A stretch of DNA of 64,000 nt from Actinoalloteichus_B caeruleus. GTDB lineage: Bacteria; Actinomycetota; Actinomycetes; Mycobacteriales; Pseudonocardiaceae. The position numbers were made by a program, and so were the translations under genes. The stretch lies in assembly GCF_000718005.1 (NCBI RefSeq), contig NZ_JODV01000009.1; one strand, 5' to 3'. The stretch's first letter is position 1. The number at the start of each line of letters is the position of its first letter. Shown piece by piece: positions 36,137-43,854 of the stretch. The notes beneath the pieces are model-generated. The model was not told the DNA's origin, did no database searches, and worked only from the letters and a program-made list of their open reading frames with translations.

Positions 36137-36700
36137 ATGAGTAGTACACGGTCGAGATCACTGGACTTGGTGAAGTGGTGCACCTACGCGGGCATGGTTG
36201 CCGGGCTGCCGACCGCACTGTGGCGACTGCCTCTGGTGATGGGGGCCACACTCGGTACTCCAGACTTCTGGCGCGAGCAGCAGAGCATCCCTGGCGCCGG
36301 CACGTGGTACCTCCTTCTGCTCTCGGCGATGCAACTCACCGCCATCGGATGCATGTTCTTCCTCACGATCGAGCCGAGCAAAGTGACCCCGCGCTGGCTG
36401 CCCACTAATCAGCGCCGGCTCGTGCCGGCGATCATCGGAGGGACGGGCATCGCGGGTGCCCTCGTGCTCGCTCTCCTCGTGACGATGTCCGTCATCGCAT
36501 GGGACAAGGTCGACCCGTTCGCGAGCGCGGACTACGACGCCTGGGCCTGGGTGTGTGCCGGCTGCTATCTGCTCGCCGCCCTCTGGCCACCACTGCTCGG
36601 CGCAGCCTCAGTCGGATACCTGCGCCGCCACGGCGCACGAGCCGTGCAGTTCAACCAGGACACTTCGACGATGCGCGAGGAACCAAGAACCAGAACATGA
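36137..36700 (+). CDS. small membrane protein, four predicted TM segments
   Basis: The protein is 187 aa. Hydrophobic segments lie at about residues 13-35 (TYAGMVAGLPTALWRLPLVM), 55-80 (WYLLLLSAMQLTAIGCMFFL), 97-122 and 138-160. The cytoplasmic tail is charged. I do not recognise a named family. It is in the same transcript-like run as the amidohydrolase and NTF2-like genes and could be a membrane partner of them. Confidence 0.7.
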   Translation: MSSTRSRSLDLVKWCTYAGMVAGLPTALWRLPLVMGATLGTPDFWREQQSIPGAGTWYLLLLSAMQLTAIGCMFFLTIEPSKVTPRWLPTNQRRLVPAIIGGTGIAGALVLALLVTMSVIAWDKVDPFASADYDAWAWVCAGCYLLAALWPPLLGAASVGYLRRHGARAVQFNQDTSTMREEPRTRT

Positions 36701-36788
36701 GTAGGGGCGCGCTGAGCGGCAGCACTCGGACCACGCCACGCCGGTCACGGCATGCTGACGCTCCGACGCCGAGAGGGAGAGAGCGGAG

Positions 36789-37244
36789 ATGTACAACCAC
36801 ATAGTTCGCAGCAAGGTCCGCGCCACCTTCGAACGGATCAACGAAGGCGACTACCTGACAATGGTGGATAGCCTGGCCCCGCAGTTCGAGTACCACTTCC
36901 ACGGAGATCACGCGCTCGGAGGCCACAGAGTAACCAGAGACGCGATGATCCGCTGGTGGGAGCGTGCAACACGACTGCTACCCGGCGTGCGTTTTGATGT
37001 CCAGGAGGTGCTGGTCTCCGGCCGCCCGTGGCGGACGCGCGTCGCAGTGCGATCTCGTGTCTCCGGAGCGCTTCCGGACGGCGAGCGCTATGAGAACACT
37101 GTGTTCCAGTTCCTGACCTTGGCGTGGGGACGCGTCACCGACGTCGAGACCATGGAAGACCTGCAGGTCCTTGAACGAGCCCTCGATGTGGTGGAGGCTG
37201 CAGGCGTGTCCGAGGCTGCCGCCGCCCCCATCACGGACGCGTAA
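36789..37244 (+). CDS. NTF2-like/SnoaL-type small protein
   Basis: The protein is 151 aa with the NTF2 cone-fold pattern: a first helix RATFERINEGDYLTMVDSLA, FEYHFHGDHALGGHR, a helix MIRWWERATRLLPGV, then strands to FQFLTLAWGRVTDVETMEDL. Family members include polyketide cyclases, ketosteroid isomerases and non-catalytic binding proteins. The His pair in YHFHGDH could be functional. The ATG has GAGAGGGAGAGAG upstream. Confidence 0.82.
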   Translation: MYNHIVRSKVRATFERINEGDYLTMVDSLAPQFEYHFHGDHALGGHRVTRDAMIRWWERATRLLPGVRFDVQEVLVSGRPWRTRVAVRSRVSGALPDGERYENTVFQFLTLAWGRVTDVETMEDLQVLERALDVVEAAGVSEAAAAPITDA

Positions 37245-37407
37245 ATCCTGCCGGTCCTCTGCTCCACACCAAAGCTGTCAGACCGAGGAAGGCTCGTTGA
37301 CGAGTCAAGGCGACAACGAGACGCACCCCAACGCAGCGACTCCCGGCCGCAACATCCATCAACTCAACGGTGCGACTTTCAGTCACGACCAGAACAGGCG
37401 GTGAACA

Positions 37408-37866
37408 ATGAACTCGCAGGCATCACGGGGTCGAATACGTCCGTGGCATCTGTGGATAGTGGCGATCGCAACATTCGCCTTGTACGTCGGCGGGGCGCGC
37501 GACTTCGTCCTCATCCTGATCCACGACCAGCACTACATCCGAGATCAGTTCGGCGCCGGCGGAATCGACTACTTCACCGACTACCCGCCACTGCTTCGCG
37601 CCGTCTGGGCGATCAATGTCCTTGCAGGACTGATCACTCCCGTGCTCCTGCTCGCACTCAATTGTTGGGCGGTGCCCACTGCTCTGGCCGCGACGATCGC
37701 CCAAGGCGTCCTTCTCGCCGTGACATTCGCATTCCTCGACAGGTGGGCGATGCTTGGCGCGATGACCTCATGGTTCGACGTCGGCATTGGAGTGACCACC
37801 GCGCTGCTTGCCGGTTACTGCGAGACGATGCGCCGCCGCGGAGTCCTCGCATCGCCCGACTCGTAA
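37408..37866 (+). CDS. small membrane protein, four predicted TM segments
   Basis: The protein is 152 aa. TM segments are visible at about residues 13-35 (WHLWIVAIATFALYVGGARD), 64-85, 90-110 and 120-140. An extracytoplasmic loop carries acidic and aromatic residues (YIRDQFGAGGIDYFTDYPP). I do not recognise the family. It ends the coding part of the accessory island, 0.2 kb before the recombinase remnant. Confidence 0.75.
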   Translation: MNSQASRGRIRPWHLWIVAIATFALYVGGARDFVLILIHDQHYIRDQFGAGGIDYFTDYPPLLRAVWAINVLAGLITPVLLLALNCWAVPTALAATIAQGVLLAVTFAFLDRWAMLGAMTSWFDVGIGVTTALLAGYCETMRRRGVLASPDS

Positions 37867-38060
37867 GCGCCTTCAGAGACATAAGCGCCTCGAGACCCAT
37901 CGGGTCGAACTCCCAATCGCCTACTTGGTCGGCCCCTCCACCCGTGACGGGTAATGGCAAGCGGCATCCCCCACCGCTCTCGGGTCGAACACCGACGTCA
38001 CACACCTCACGCTCGGCCTCACATTCGTCGCGAGCGGCACGCCGAGGCTGACCGGCGTCA

Positions 38061-38345
38061 TTGATGCGTCACCGCATCCTCGCCGAACTCGACAGCATCA
38101 ACCGCCGCATCGACGCCCACCACGGCGAGCACGCCGACGCCCGCGCCCACCTGGACGACGCACTGAACCTGCTGGAGAGCTGCGCCGACATCTACAACCG
38201 GTGCGACGACGCCAACCGCCGCCTGTGCAACCAAGCCTTCTTCACCAAGGTCTACATCGACGAAGACGACGAACTGCGCGTCGAGAACAACCGGCCCTTC
38301 GAGATGCTGCTCGCCCCCCAGGTCAACGCCAACGCCCTCAACTGG
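38061..38345 (+). pseudogene. C-terminal remnant of a large serine recombinase
   Basis: The translation ELDSINRRIDAHHGEHADAR, then ARAHLDDALNLLESCADIYN, RCDDANRRLCNQAFFTKVYI and DELRVENNRPF is the coiled-coil and C-terminal segment of phiC31-type serine integrases. There is no resolvase catalytic domain or zinc-ribbon region upstream. The frame then runs on through unrelated DNA and the CRISPR repeats to a stop at about 38790. It is therefore a broken integrase end, and it marks the right edge of the lower-GC island. Confidence 0.8.
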
Positions 38346-38360
38346 ACCCAGAACAGCGAC

Positions 38361-38408
38361 AAGGCCCGAACCCCAACCAACGATTCTGTTGGCAAGGGTT
38401 CGAGCCTT
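38361..38408. repeat. nested inverted repeat, potential cruciform
   Basis: Arms AAGGCCCGAACCC (38361-38373) and GGGTTCGAGCCTT (38396-38408) pair with one mismatch. An inner CCAAC (38377-38381) and GTTGG (38388-38392) add a second stem. It lies right after the integrase remnant. It may be the integrase transcription terminator or part of an attachment site; it is not followed by a T-rich run. Confidence 0.55.
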
Positions 38409-38513
38409 GTGCGCGGGATGGACTCCACGTGCATCGAACCTCCCCTGGCGTACGCATCCAGCCCCTCATGGGGGGCGCGGCTGGTGGCATCTCCGTGTGG
38501 GGTCGGAAATGCC

Positions 38514-38602
38514 GGAACAGCCCCGCGTGCGCGGGGAGGACCAGCCGAAGAAAGTTTTGAGCGCCCGGTAGTTGGGAACAGCCCCGCGTGCGCGGGGAGG
38601 AC
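38514..38602 (-). CRISPR. two-repeat type I-E-like CRISPR remnant
   Basis: A 28-bp repeat is present at 38514-38541 and exactly again at 38575-38602, with a 33-bp spacer (38542-38574). The repeat has an internal 7-bp stem, CCCCGCG and CGCGGGG. Read on the minus strand it begins GTCCTCCCCGCG and ends GGGGCTGTTCC, the pattern of type I-E repeats in actinomycetes. A much-decayed third repeat may lie at 38453-38480, also 33 bp away. No cas gene lies in the window. The 61-bp period and repeat length fit I-E closely. Confidence 0.78.
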
Positions 38603-38636
38603 ACTTCTTGACCTGCGGCGTTACGGGCAACGCGAC

Positions 38637-38655
38637 GGAAAGTCCTTCACTTTCC
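38637..38655. promoter_or_regulatory. perfect palindrome in the probable CRISPR leader
   Basis: GGAAAGT and ACTTTCC flank CCTTC, forming a perfect 7-bp inverted repeat 35 bp from the repeat at 38602. With the array read on the minus strand, this is where the leader should be. It could be a promoter element or a protein site used in spacer acquisition. Confidence 0.45.
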
Positions 38656-39000
38656 TCGCGGTCGCTCGCACCACCACACGCCTCCCTGCGGACAGTATGC
38701 TGCCCGCCGCTGTCGTGGTCACGCGTGCGGCGAATGTCGGTCCGCCCGTTTCGGCCCCGAACACGGCTCCTCGGCACATGGCGCGTGCCTGACAGCACCG
38801 TCGACACGACGGCGAACACGGAACCGTCCCCGGCGGACGCGAACCTCCCGGTCCGCTCGCACCCGCTGAGCGGCCACGGGATCGATGGGTGGGCTGACAC
38901 GTCGACCTCGGGGGCCAGGCCGGACGCCTCGGTGACACCCCTCGACGGCGGAACCCGGCGGCGGCCGGCTGGCGGAGCGGTCGAGCCAGTTGCCCGGACC

Positions 39001-39014
39001 GGGTGTTGACACCC
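39001..39014. promoter_or_regulatory. inverted repeat upstream of malonate transporter
   Basis: GGGTGT and ACACCC face each other across TG, ~85 bp upstream of the transporter ATG. The rest of the gap between the CRISPR remnant and this gene (38656-39098) holds no recognisable gene. This is a candidate operator for the malonate genes; no regulator gene is adjacent. Confidence 0.35.
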
Positions 39015-39098
39015 CGACCGGCCGGCAGGACGGTGAGACCACCACCGGGTCGGTCCACGGTGGACCCGGCGGTTCGCGACCCAGGGACAGGAGCGCCG

Positions 39099-40520
39099 AT
39101 GTCCGCTGAGTTGATCTCCATCCTCGTGCTGGTCGCCGTGTTCGTCGTCGCGACCACCAGGTCGCTGAACATGGGCGTGCTGTCCTTCGCGGCGGCGTTC
39201 GGCGTCGGGACGCTGCTGGCCGGCATGGACGAGGACGCGATCCTCGCCGGTTTCCCCGGTGACCTCTTCGTGGTGCTGGTCGGGGTCACGTTCCTGTTCG
39301 GCTTCGCCAGGGTCAACGGGACCACCGACTGGCTGGTGCACTCCGCGTTGCGCCTCGTGGGAGGCCGCGTCGTCCTCATCCCCTGGGTGATCTTCGGGGT
39401 GGCCGCGTTGATGACCGGTATCGGGGCCGTCAGTCCGGCGGCGGCCGCGATCCTGGCGCCGGTCGCGTTGCGGTCGGCGAGGAACTACGGCATCGACCCC
39501 CTGCTGATGGGTGTCCTGCTCGTGCACGGCACCCAGGCCGGATCGTTCTCGATGATCAGCGTCTACGGGACCACGGTGAACGCGGTCGTCGCCCGGGAGG
39601 GGTTGGCGGGCAACCCGGCCGTGTTGTTCCTCGCGAGCCTGGCCGTCAACCTCGTGGTGGCCGCCATCGCCTTCGTCGTCCTGGGTGGCCTGCGGCTGCC
39701 CCGCACCGACGTGCGGGTCCCGTCCGAACTGGAGCCGGATCCGACATCCGCACGGACATCCGCGCCGACGGCCGAGACCCGGACGGCGACTGATGGGCCG
39801 GGCGGGGCGCGGGACCCGGCGGCGGGTGACGAGGTGCCCGGTATCGGTGCCTCCACCGGGGGCGGGGGCGCGGACGGCCGCTCCGACGCCACGTCCGGGA
39901 CGGGCCCGAGCGGTGCTCCCCGGATCACACCGGCGCGGGCCACCACGCTGGCCAGCCTGCTGGTGCTCGTCGTCGGAGCCCTCGTCCTCGACCTCGACGT
40001 GGGGCTGACCGCCATCACCCTCGGCGTGCTGCTCAGCGTGGTGTGGCGGGACACCGGGCGGGCCGCCGTCAACGAGATCACCTGGTCCACGGTGCTGTTG
40101 ATCTGCGGGGTCCTCACCTACGTGAGCGTCCTGGAGACGATGGGCACCATCGACTACGCGGGGGAGGCCGTCGGGAACATCGGGGTTCCCCTGCTGGCGG
40201 CCCTGCTGTTCTGCTACATCGGCGGCGTCGTCTCCGCGTTCGCGTCCTCGGTCGGCATCATGGGCGCGCTCATCCCCCTGGCCGTGCCGTTCCTGCTGAC
40301 CGGGGCCGTCGGGCCGGTGGGGATGGTGACGGCCTTGGCCGTCTCGGCGACGGTGGTCGACGTCAGTCCCTTCTCCACCAACGGCGCGCTGGTCCTGGCG
40401 AACTCCGCCGGCTTCGACCGTGATCTCCTCTTCCGCCGGCTGCTGATCTACGCCAGCATCGTGGTGGCCGTGGCACCGGCGCTGATCTGGCTGGCGTTGG
40501 TGGTGCCCGGCTTCGGCTGA
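39099..40520 (+). CDS. matC: MatC-type dicarboxylate (malonate) carrier
   Basis: The protein is 473 aa with about ten membrane segments in two halves. The first half reads FAAAFGVGTLLAGMDEDAIL and GDLFVVLVGVTFLFGFARVN, characteristic of the MatC amino-terminal domain. The second half has VVDVSPFSTNGALVLAN, shared with sodium- or proton-coupled anion transporters. An extended hydrophilic loop (~residues 210-290), rich in Gly, Thr and Pro, joins them and is longer than usual. It is directly followed by malonyl-CoA synthetase, so malonate is the probable cargo. Confidence 0.85.
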   Translation: MSAELISILVLVAVFVVATTRSLNMGVLSFAAAFGVGTLLAGMDEDAILAGFPGDLFVVLVGVTFLFGFARVNGTTDWLVHSALRLVGGRVVLIPWVIFGVAALMTGIGAVSPAAAAILAPVALRSARNYGIDPLLMGVLLVHGTQAGSFSMISVYGTTVNAVVAREGLAGNPAVLFLASLAVNLVVAAIAFVVLGGLRLPRTDVRVPSELEPDPTSARTSAPTAETRTATDGPGGARDPAAGDEVPGIGASTGGGGADGRSDATSGTGPSGAPRITPARATTLASLLVLVVGALVLDLDVGLTAITLGVLLSVVWRDTGRAAVNEITWSTVLLICGVLTYVSVLETMGTIDYAGEAVGNIGVPLLAALLFCYIGGVVSAFASSVGIMGALIPLAVPFLLTGAVGPVGMVTALAVSATVVDVSPFSTNGALVLANSAGFDRDLLFRRLLIYASIVVAVAPALIWLALVVPGFG

Positions 40521-40590
40521 ACCATGACCGGCCAGCCGACCACGACGTCCCTCGTCGTCCGGACGTGGACCGCGAGCCAGGAGGTTCCCC

Positions 40591-42048
40591 GTGACCGAGC
40601 CGCTGTTTCCCGCCCTGCTGAACCCGCCCGCCCACGAGGCCGTCCGGTTCGGGTCCGTGGCACTGGACTACCCGGGGCTGGCCGCGGCGGCCGGGGCGGT
40701 GGCCCGACGGCTGCGTTCGGTGGAGACCGCGCAGGGGCGTCGAGCGCACGTCGCGGTGTGGGCGACGCCCACCGCGCACACCGCCGTGGCCGTGGTGGGG
40801 GCTCTGGTGGCGGGGGTGCCCGCCGTGCCGATCAACCCGAGGAGCGGGGAACGGGAGGTGGCGCACATCGTCGAGGACAGCGCCCCGGCGCTCGTCCTCG
40901 CCGAACCCGGGGTGACCCTGCCCGGTGCGTTGGCGCGGGTCCCCCGGGTGAGCGTGTCGCTGACGGGCGACGGTGGCGAGCTGCCACCGGAACCGCCGGC
41001 CGAGCACCCCGCGCTGATCATCTACACCTCGGGGACGACGGGCGCCCCCAAGGGCGTGGTGTTGCCCCGCCGCGCGGTCGCCAGCACGATCGACGCCCTC
41101 GGGGAGGCGTGGCGGTGGACCGCCGACGACGTCCTGGTGCACGGCTTGCCGCTGTTCCACGTGCACGGCCTGGTGCTGGGCATCCTCGGCCCGGTCAGGT
41201 TGGGCGGCACCGTGCACCACCTCGGGCGGTTCGGCACGGACGCGCTCGTCGAGCGCCTGTCGGCCGGCGGGACCATGATGTTCGGCGTGCCGACCATGTA
41301 CCACCGGATCGCCGAGGAGATCGCCGACCGGCCCGACCTGGCCAGGGCGTTGTCCTCGGCGCGGCTGTTGGTGTCGGGGTCGGCGGCGCTGCCGGTGCAC
41401 GACCACGAGCGCATCGGCGCGGCCACCGGGCAGCGGGTGGTGGAGCGGTACGGGATGACCGAGACGTTGATGAACACCAGTGCCCGGGTGGACGGGCCGG
41501 CGCGGCCGGGCACGGTGGGCGTCCCGCTGGCCGGGGTGCGGGTGCGGCTGGTCGACGACGCCGGCGCGGAGCTGACCGAGGACGACGGGCAGACCATCGG
41601 GGAGATCCAGGTTACCGGGTCGAACCTGTTCACCGAGTACCTGAACCGTCCCGACGCCACCAGGGACGCCTTCGACGGCGAATGGTTCCGCACCGGGGAC
41701 ATGGGCGTGCGGGACCCGGACGGTTCCCTGCGGATCGTCGGCCGGCGGGCCACGGACCTCATCAAGAGCGGCGGCTACAAGATCGGGGCGGGGGAGATCG
41801 AGAACGCGTTGCTCGACCACCCCGGGGTGGCGGAGGTGGCGGTGACGGGGGAGCCGGACCCGGACCTGGGTGAGCGGGTGGTCGCCTGGGTCGTGCCGGC
41901 CGCCGCGCCCCGCCCGTCCGAGGCGGACCTGGCCGATCACGTGGCGACCCTGTTGGCCCCGCACAAGCGGCCCCGGGTGGTGCGCTACCTGGACGCCCTG
42001 CCCCGCAACGACATGGGCAAGGTCATGAAGCGGGCGTTGGGTGGGTGA
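40591..42048 (+). CDS. matB: malonyl-CoA synthetase
   Basis: The protein is 485 aa from a GTG behind AGGAGG. It is an acyl-adenylate-forming enzyme with the P-loop YTSGTTGAPKGVVLPRRA, the YGMTETLMNTS acid-binding motif, RTGDMGVRDPDG, and the C-terminal catalytic lysine in RNDMGKVMKR. It resembles the Streptomyces MatB protein almost end to end (LPLFHVHGLVLGILGPVR, DLIKSGGYKIGAGEIENALL). It makes malonyl-CoA from malonate, CoA and ATP, giving precursor for fatty acid or polyketide synthesis. Its stop overlaps the following carboxyltransferase gene. Confidence 0.95.
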   Translation: MTEPLFPALLNPPAHEAVRFGSVALDYPGLAAAAGAVARRLRSVETAQGRRAHVAVWATPTAHTAVAVVGALVAGVPAVPINPRSGEREVAHIVEDSAPALVLAEPGVTLPGALARVPRVSVSLTGDGGELPPEPPAEHPALIIYTSGTTGAPKGVVLPRRAVASTIDALGEAWRWTADDVLVHGLPLFHVHGLVLGILGPVRLGGTVHHLGRFGTDALVERLSAGGTMMFGVPTMYHRIAEEIADRPDLARALSSARLLVSGSAALPVHDHERIGAATGQRVVERYGMTETLMNTSARVDGPARPGTVGVPLAGVRVRLVDDAGAELTEDDGQTIGEIQVTGSNLFTEYLNRPDATRDAFDGEWFRTGDMGVRDPDGSLRIVGRRATDLIKSGGYKIGAGEIENALLDHPGVAEVAVTGEPDPDLGERVVAWVVPAAAPRPSEADLADHVATLLAPHKRPRVVRYLDALPRNDMGKVMKRALGG

Positions 42049-43375
42049 GCGGGTGCCGGCCCGGGTCCTGATGCGCGCCCTGGCGGCCGACGTCGTCGCG
42101 TCGGTCCAGGTGGGCACCGATCCCCTGGAGGGGGATGGGCCGATCGGCTGGCCGGGGTACGGCGGTGCGCACGCCCGCGCGGCCGAGCGGTCCGGGGAGA
42201 GCGAGTCGGTGGTCTGCGGCACCGGCACGGTGGCCGGTGTGCCGGTGACCCTGGTGGCCTTCGAGTTCGGTTTCCTCGGCGGTTCGATCGGCCACCGCAC
42301 CGGGCAGCGGGTGCGGGCGGCCCTCGCCCAGGCCCGGGAGCGGGGTACCCCGGTGGTGTCGCTCGTCGCGACCGGCGGCAGCCGCACCCAGGAGGGGATG
42401 GCCGCGCTGTCCCAACTGCACCGCATCGCCACCGAGATGGGCCGGACCCGGCTCGCCGGGGTGCCGCAGCTCGCGGTGGCCCTCGACCCCACCACCGGTG
42501 GGGGGTGGGCGACCCTGGCCAGCGGCGCGGACGTCACCCTGGCCACGCCGGGGGCGCAGATCGGCTTCGCGGGGTCCCGCGTCCGCCCGCCCGGCGACGA
42601 GGCCGCCTACACCGCCGAGGGGCAGTTCGCCGCCGGGCACGTCGACGCGGTCGTGCCGGAACGGGACCTGCCCGCCGTGGTGGGCCGCTGGGTGCGGTTG
42701 CTGACCAGGCCGGCGGTGGGGCCGGTCGCGCCGCCGGCCGCCCTGGGCGCGGCGCGCCCTCCCCGCACTGGGTGGGAGGCGGTGAGCGCGGCGCGATCTC
42801 CCCGGCGGCCCCGGGCCGACGCCTACCTCGACGCCCACTTCGACTGGCGGGAGGACATCCGGGGTGACCGCGTCGGGGGCGTGGATGACGGCGTGGCCTG
42901 CGGGTTCGGCTGGCGGGGCGAGCGGTCGGTGGCCTACGCGGCGCAACTGGGGACCCCGACGACACCGACCGGGTTCCGGACCGCGGCCCGGCTGGTGCGG
43001 CTGGCCGACCGGCTCGGTGTCCCGGTGCTGACGCTGGTGGACACGGTGGGGGCGGCCAACGACGGGGTCGCCGAACGGGCCGGGGCCGGGGGCGCGATCG
43101 GTGCCCTGTTCGCGGCGATCGCCGAGGCGAGGGTGCCGGTGACCACCCTGGTGGTGGGGGAGGGCGGTTCGGGTGGGGCGTTGGCGTTCGCCTCGTCGGA
43201 GAACACCTGGATGGCCCCGGACAGCTACTTCTCGGTGACCTCCCCGGAGGCGGCGGCCGCCATCCTGAAGCGGGATCCCTCCGAGGTGCCCGCCACCGCC
43301 GACCAGCTGCGGCTGCGCCCGCAGGACGTGGTGGGGCTGGGGCTCGCACGGGGCATCGTTCGCCCTGGGGCGTGA
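42041..43375 (+). CDS. acyl-CoA carboxyltransferase-like protein (beta-alpha fusion)
   Basis: The protein is 444 aa and contains two crotonase-type halves. The first, beta-like, half has FLGGSIGHRTGQRVRAAL and TGGSRTQEGM, and the second, alpha-like, half has VPVLTLVDTVGAANDGVAER and VGEGGSGGALAFASSENTWM. It corresponds to fused AccD-AccA or to malonate decarboxylase beta/gamma subunits. There is no zinc ribbon and no biotin carboxylase or biotin-carrier gene next to it. Overlapping MatB, it probably handles the carboxyl group of malonyl-CoA. The start is uncertain (GTG at 42041 or 42053). Confidence 0.78.
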   Translation: MGERVPARVLMRALAADVVASVQVGTDPLEGDGPIGWPGYGGAHARAAERSGESESVVCGTGTVAGVPVTLVAFEFGFLGGSIGHRTGQRVRAALAQARERGTPVVSLVATGGSRTQEGMAALSQLHRIATEMGRTRLAGVPQLAVALDPTTGGGWATLASGADVTLATPGAQIGFAGSRVRPPGDEAAYTAEGQFAAGHVDAVVPERDLPAVVGRWVRLLTRPAVGPVAPPAALGAARPPRTGWEAVSAARSPRRPRADAYLDAHFDWREDIRGDRVGGVDDGVACGFGWRGERSVAYAAQLGTPTTPTGFRTAARLVRLADRLGVPVLTLVDTVGAANDGVAERAGAGGAIGALFAAIAEARVPVTTLVVGEGGSGGALAFASSENTWMAPDSYFSVTSPEAAAAILKRDPSEVPATADQLRLRPQDVVGLGLARGIVRPGA

Positions 43376-43854
43376 GGGCCGGTTCGGGACCACCCGCCCC
43401 AGGACCAGGTCCGGCCTCCTGGATGCGTCATCCCGCCGGCCGGGCGTGGCTGGTGGTGCGCCTGGCTTCCCGGGTGGGAACTCCGAGCGGGGCGGCTCGT
43501 GGCCTGCTGGGGCGCCGGTCAGGGGAGAACGGGACGCCCCGCGGGCGGGGCGGGGGAGTGCGGGTTCCGCCCCGCCGCGGTGCCCGGTCGCGGGTGTGGC
43601 GGGGGCCCGACCGGGACGCTAGACCCCTCCCAGCCCCGCACGGCCGGCGATCTTGACGTCACCCACTGTGGACGGGGATCCGGGCGGGTGTGACGGTGGA
43701 CATCCCCTCGCCCGAACGGGCGAACCGGGAGGTTAGGGTAGGCAAACCTGAACGCCGCCCTGGAGGTGTCCGTGACCCGCCCCCGCCGGTCATCCCGGCT
43801 CGCCGCGCCGCCGGCCGGCGCGCTCGGCCGGCTCCGGGTCCGAAGGAGGAGCCG
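43376..43854. other. intergenic region containing an iron box
   Basis: No coding region is convincing here. The notable element is the iron box at 43733-43751. The ATG of the next gene is preceded by GAAGGAGGAG at the end of the gap. Confidence 0.5.
43733..43751. promoter_or_regulatory. iron box (IdeR/DmdR-type)
   Basis: TTAGGGTAGGCAAACCTGA matches the actinobacterial iron-box consensus (TTAGGTTAGGCTAACCTAA) at 16 of 19 positions. It lies ~100 bp upstream of a siderophore-interacting protein. This predicts repression by the iron-dependent regulator when iron is plentiful. Confidence 0.8.

Noticed and set aside
38376..38410. tRNA-like T-arm: a 5-bp stem CAAGG/CCTTG with loop GTTCGAG
   Set aside because: The distance to any anticodon-like stem is too short and no acceptor or D arm can be drawn, so it is not a tRNA gene. 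It is kept only as part of the nested inverted repeat.
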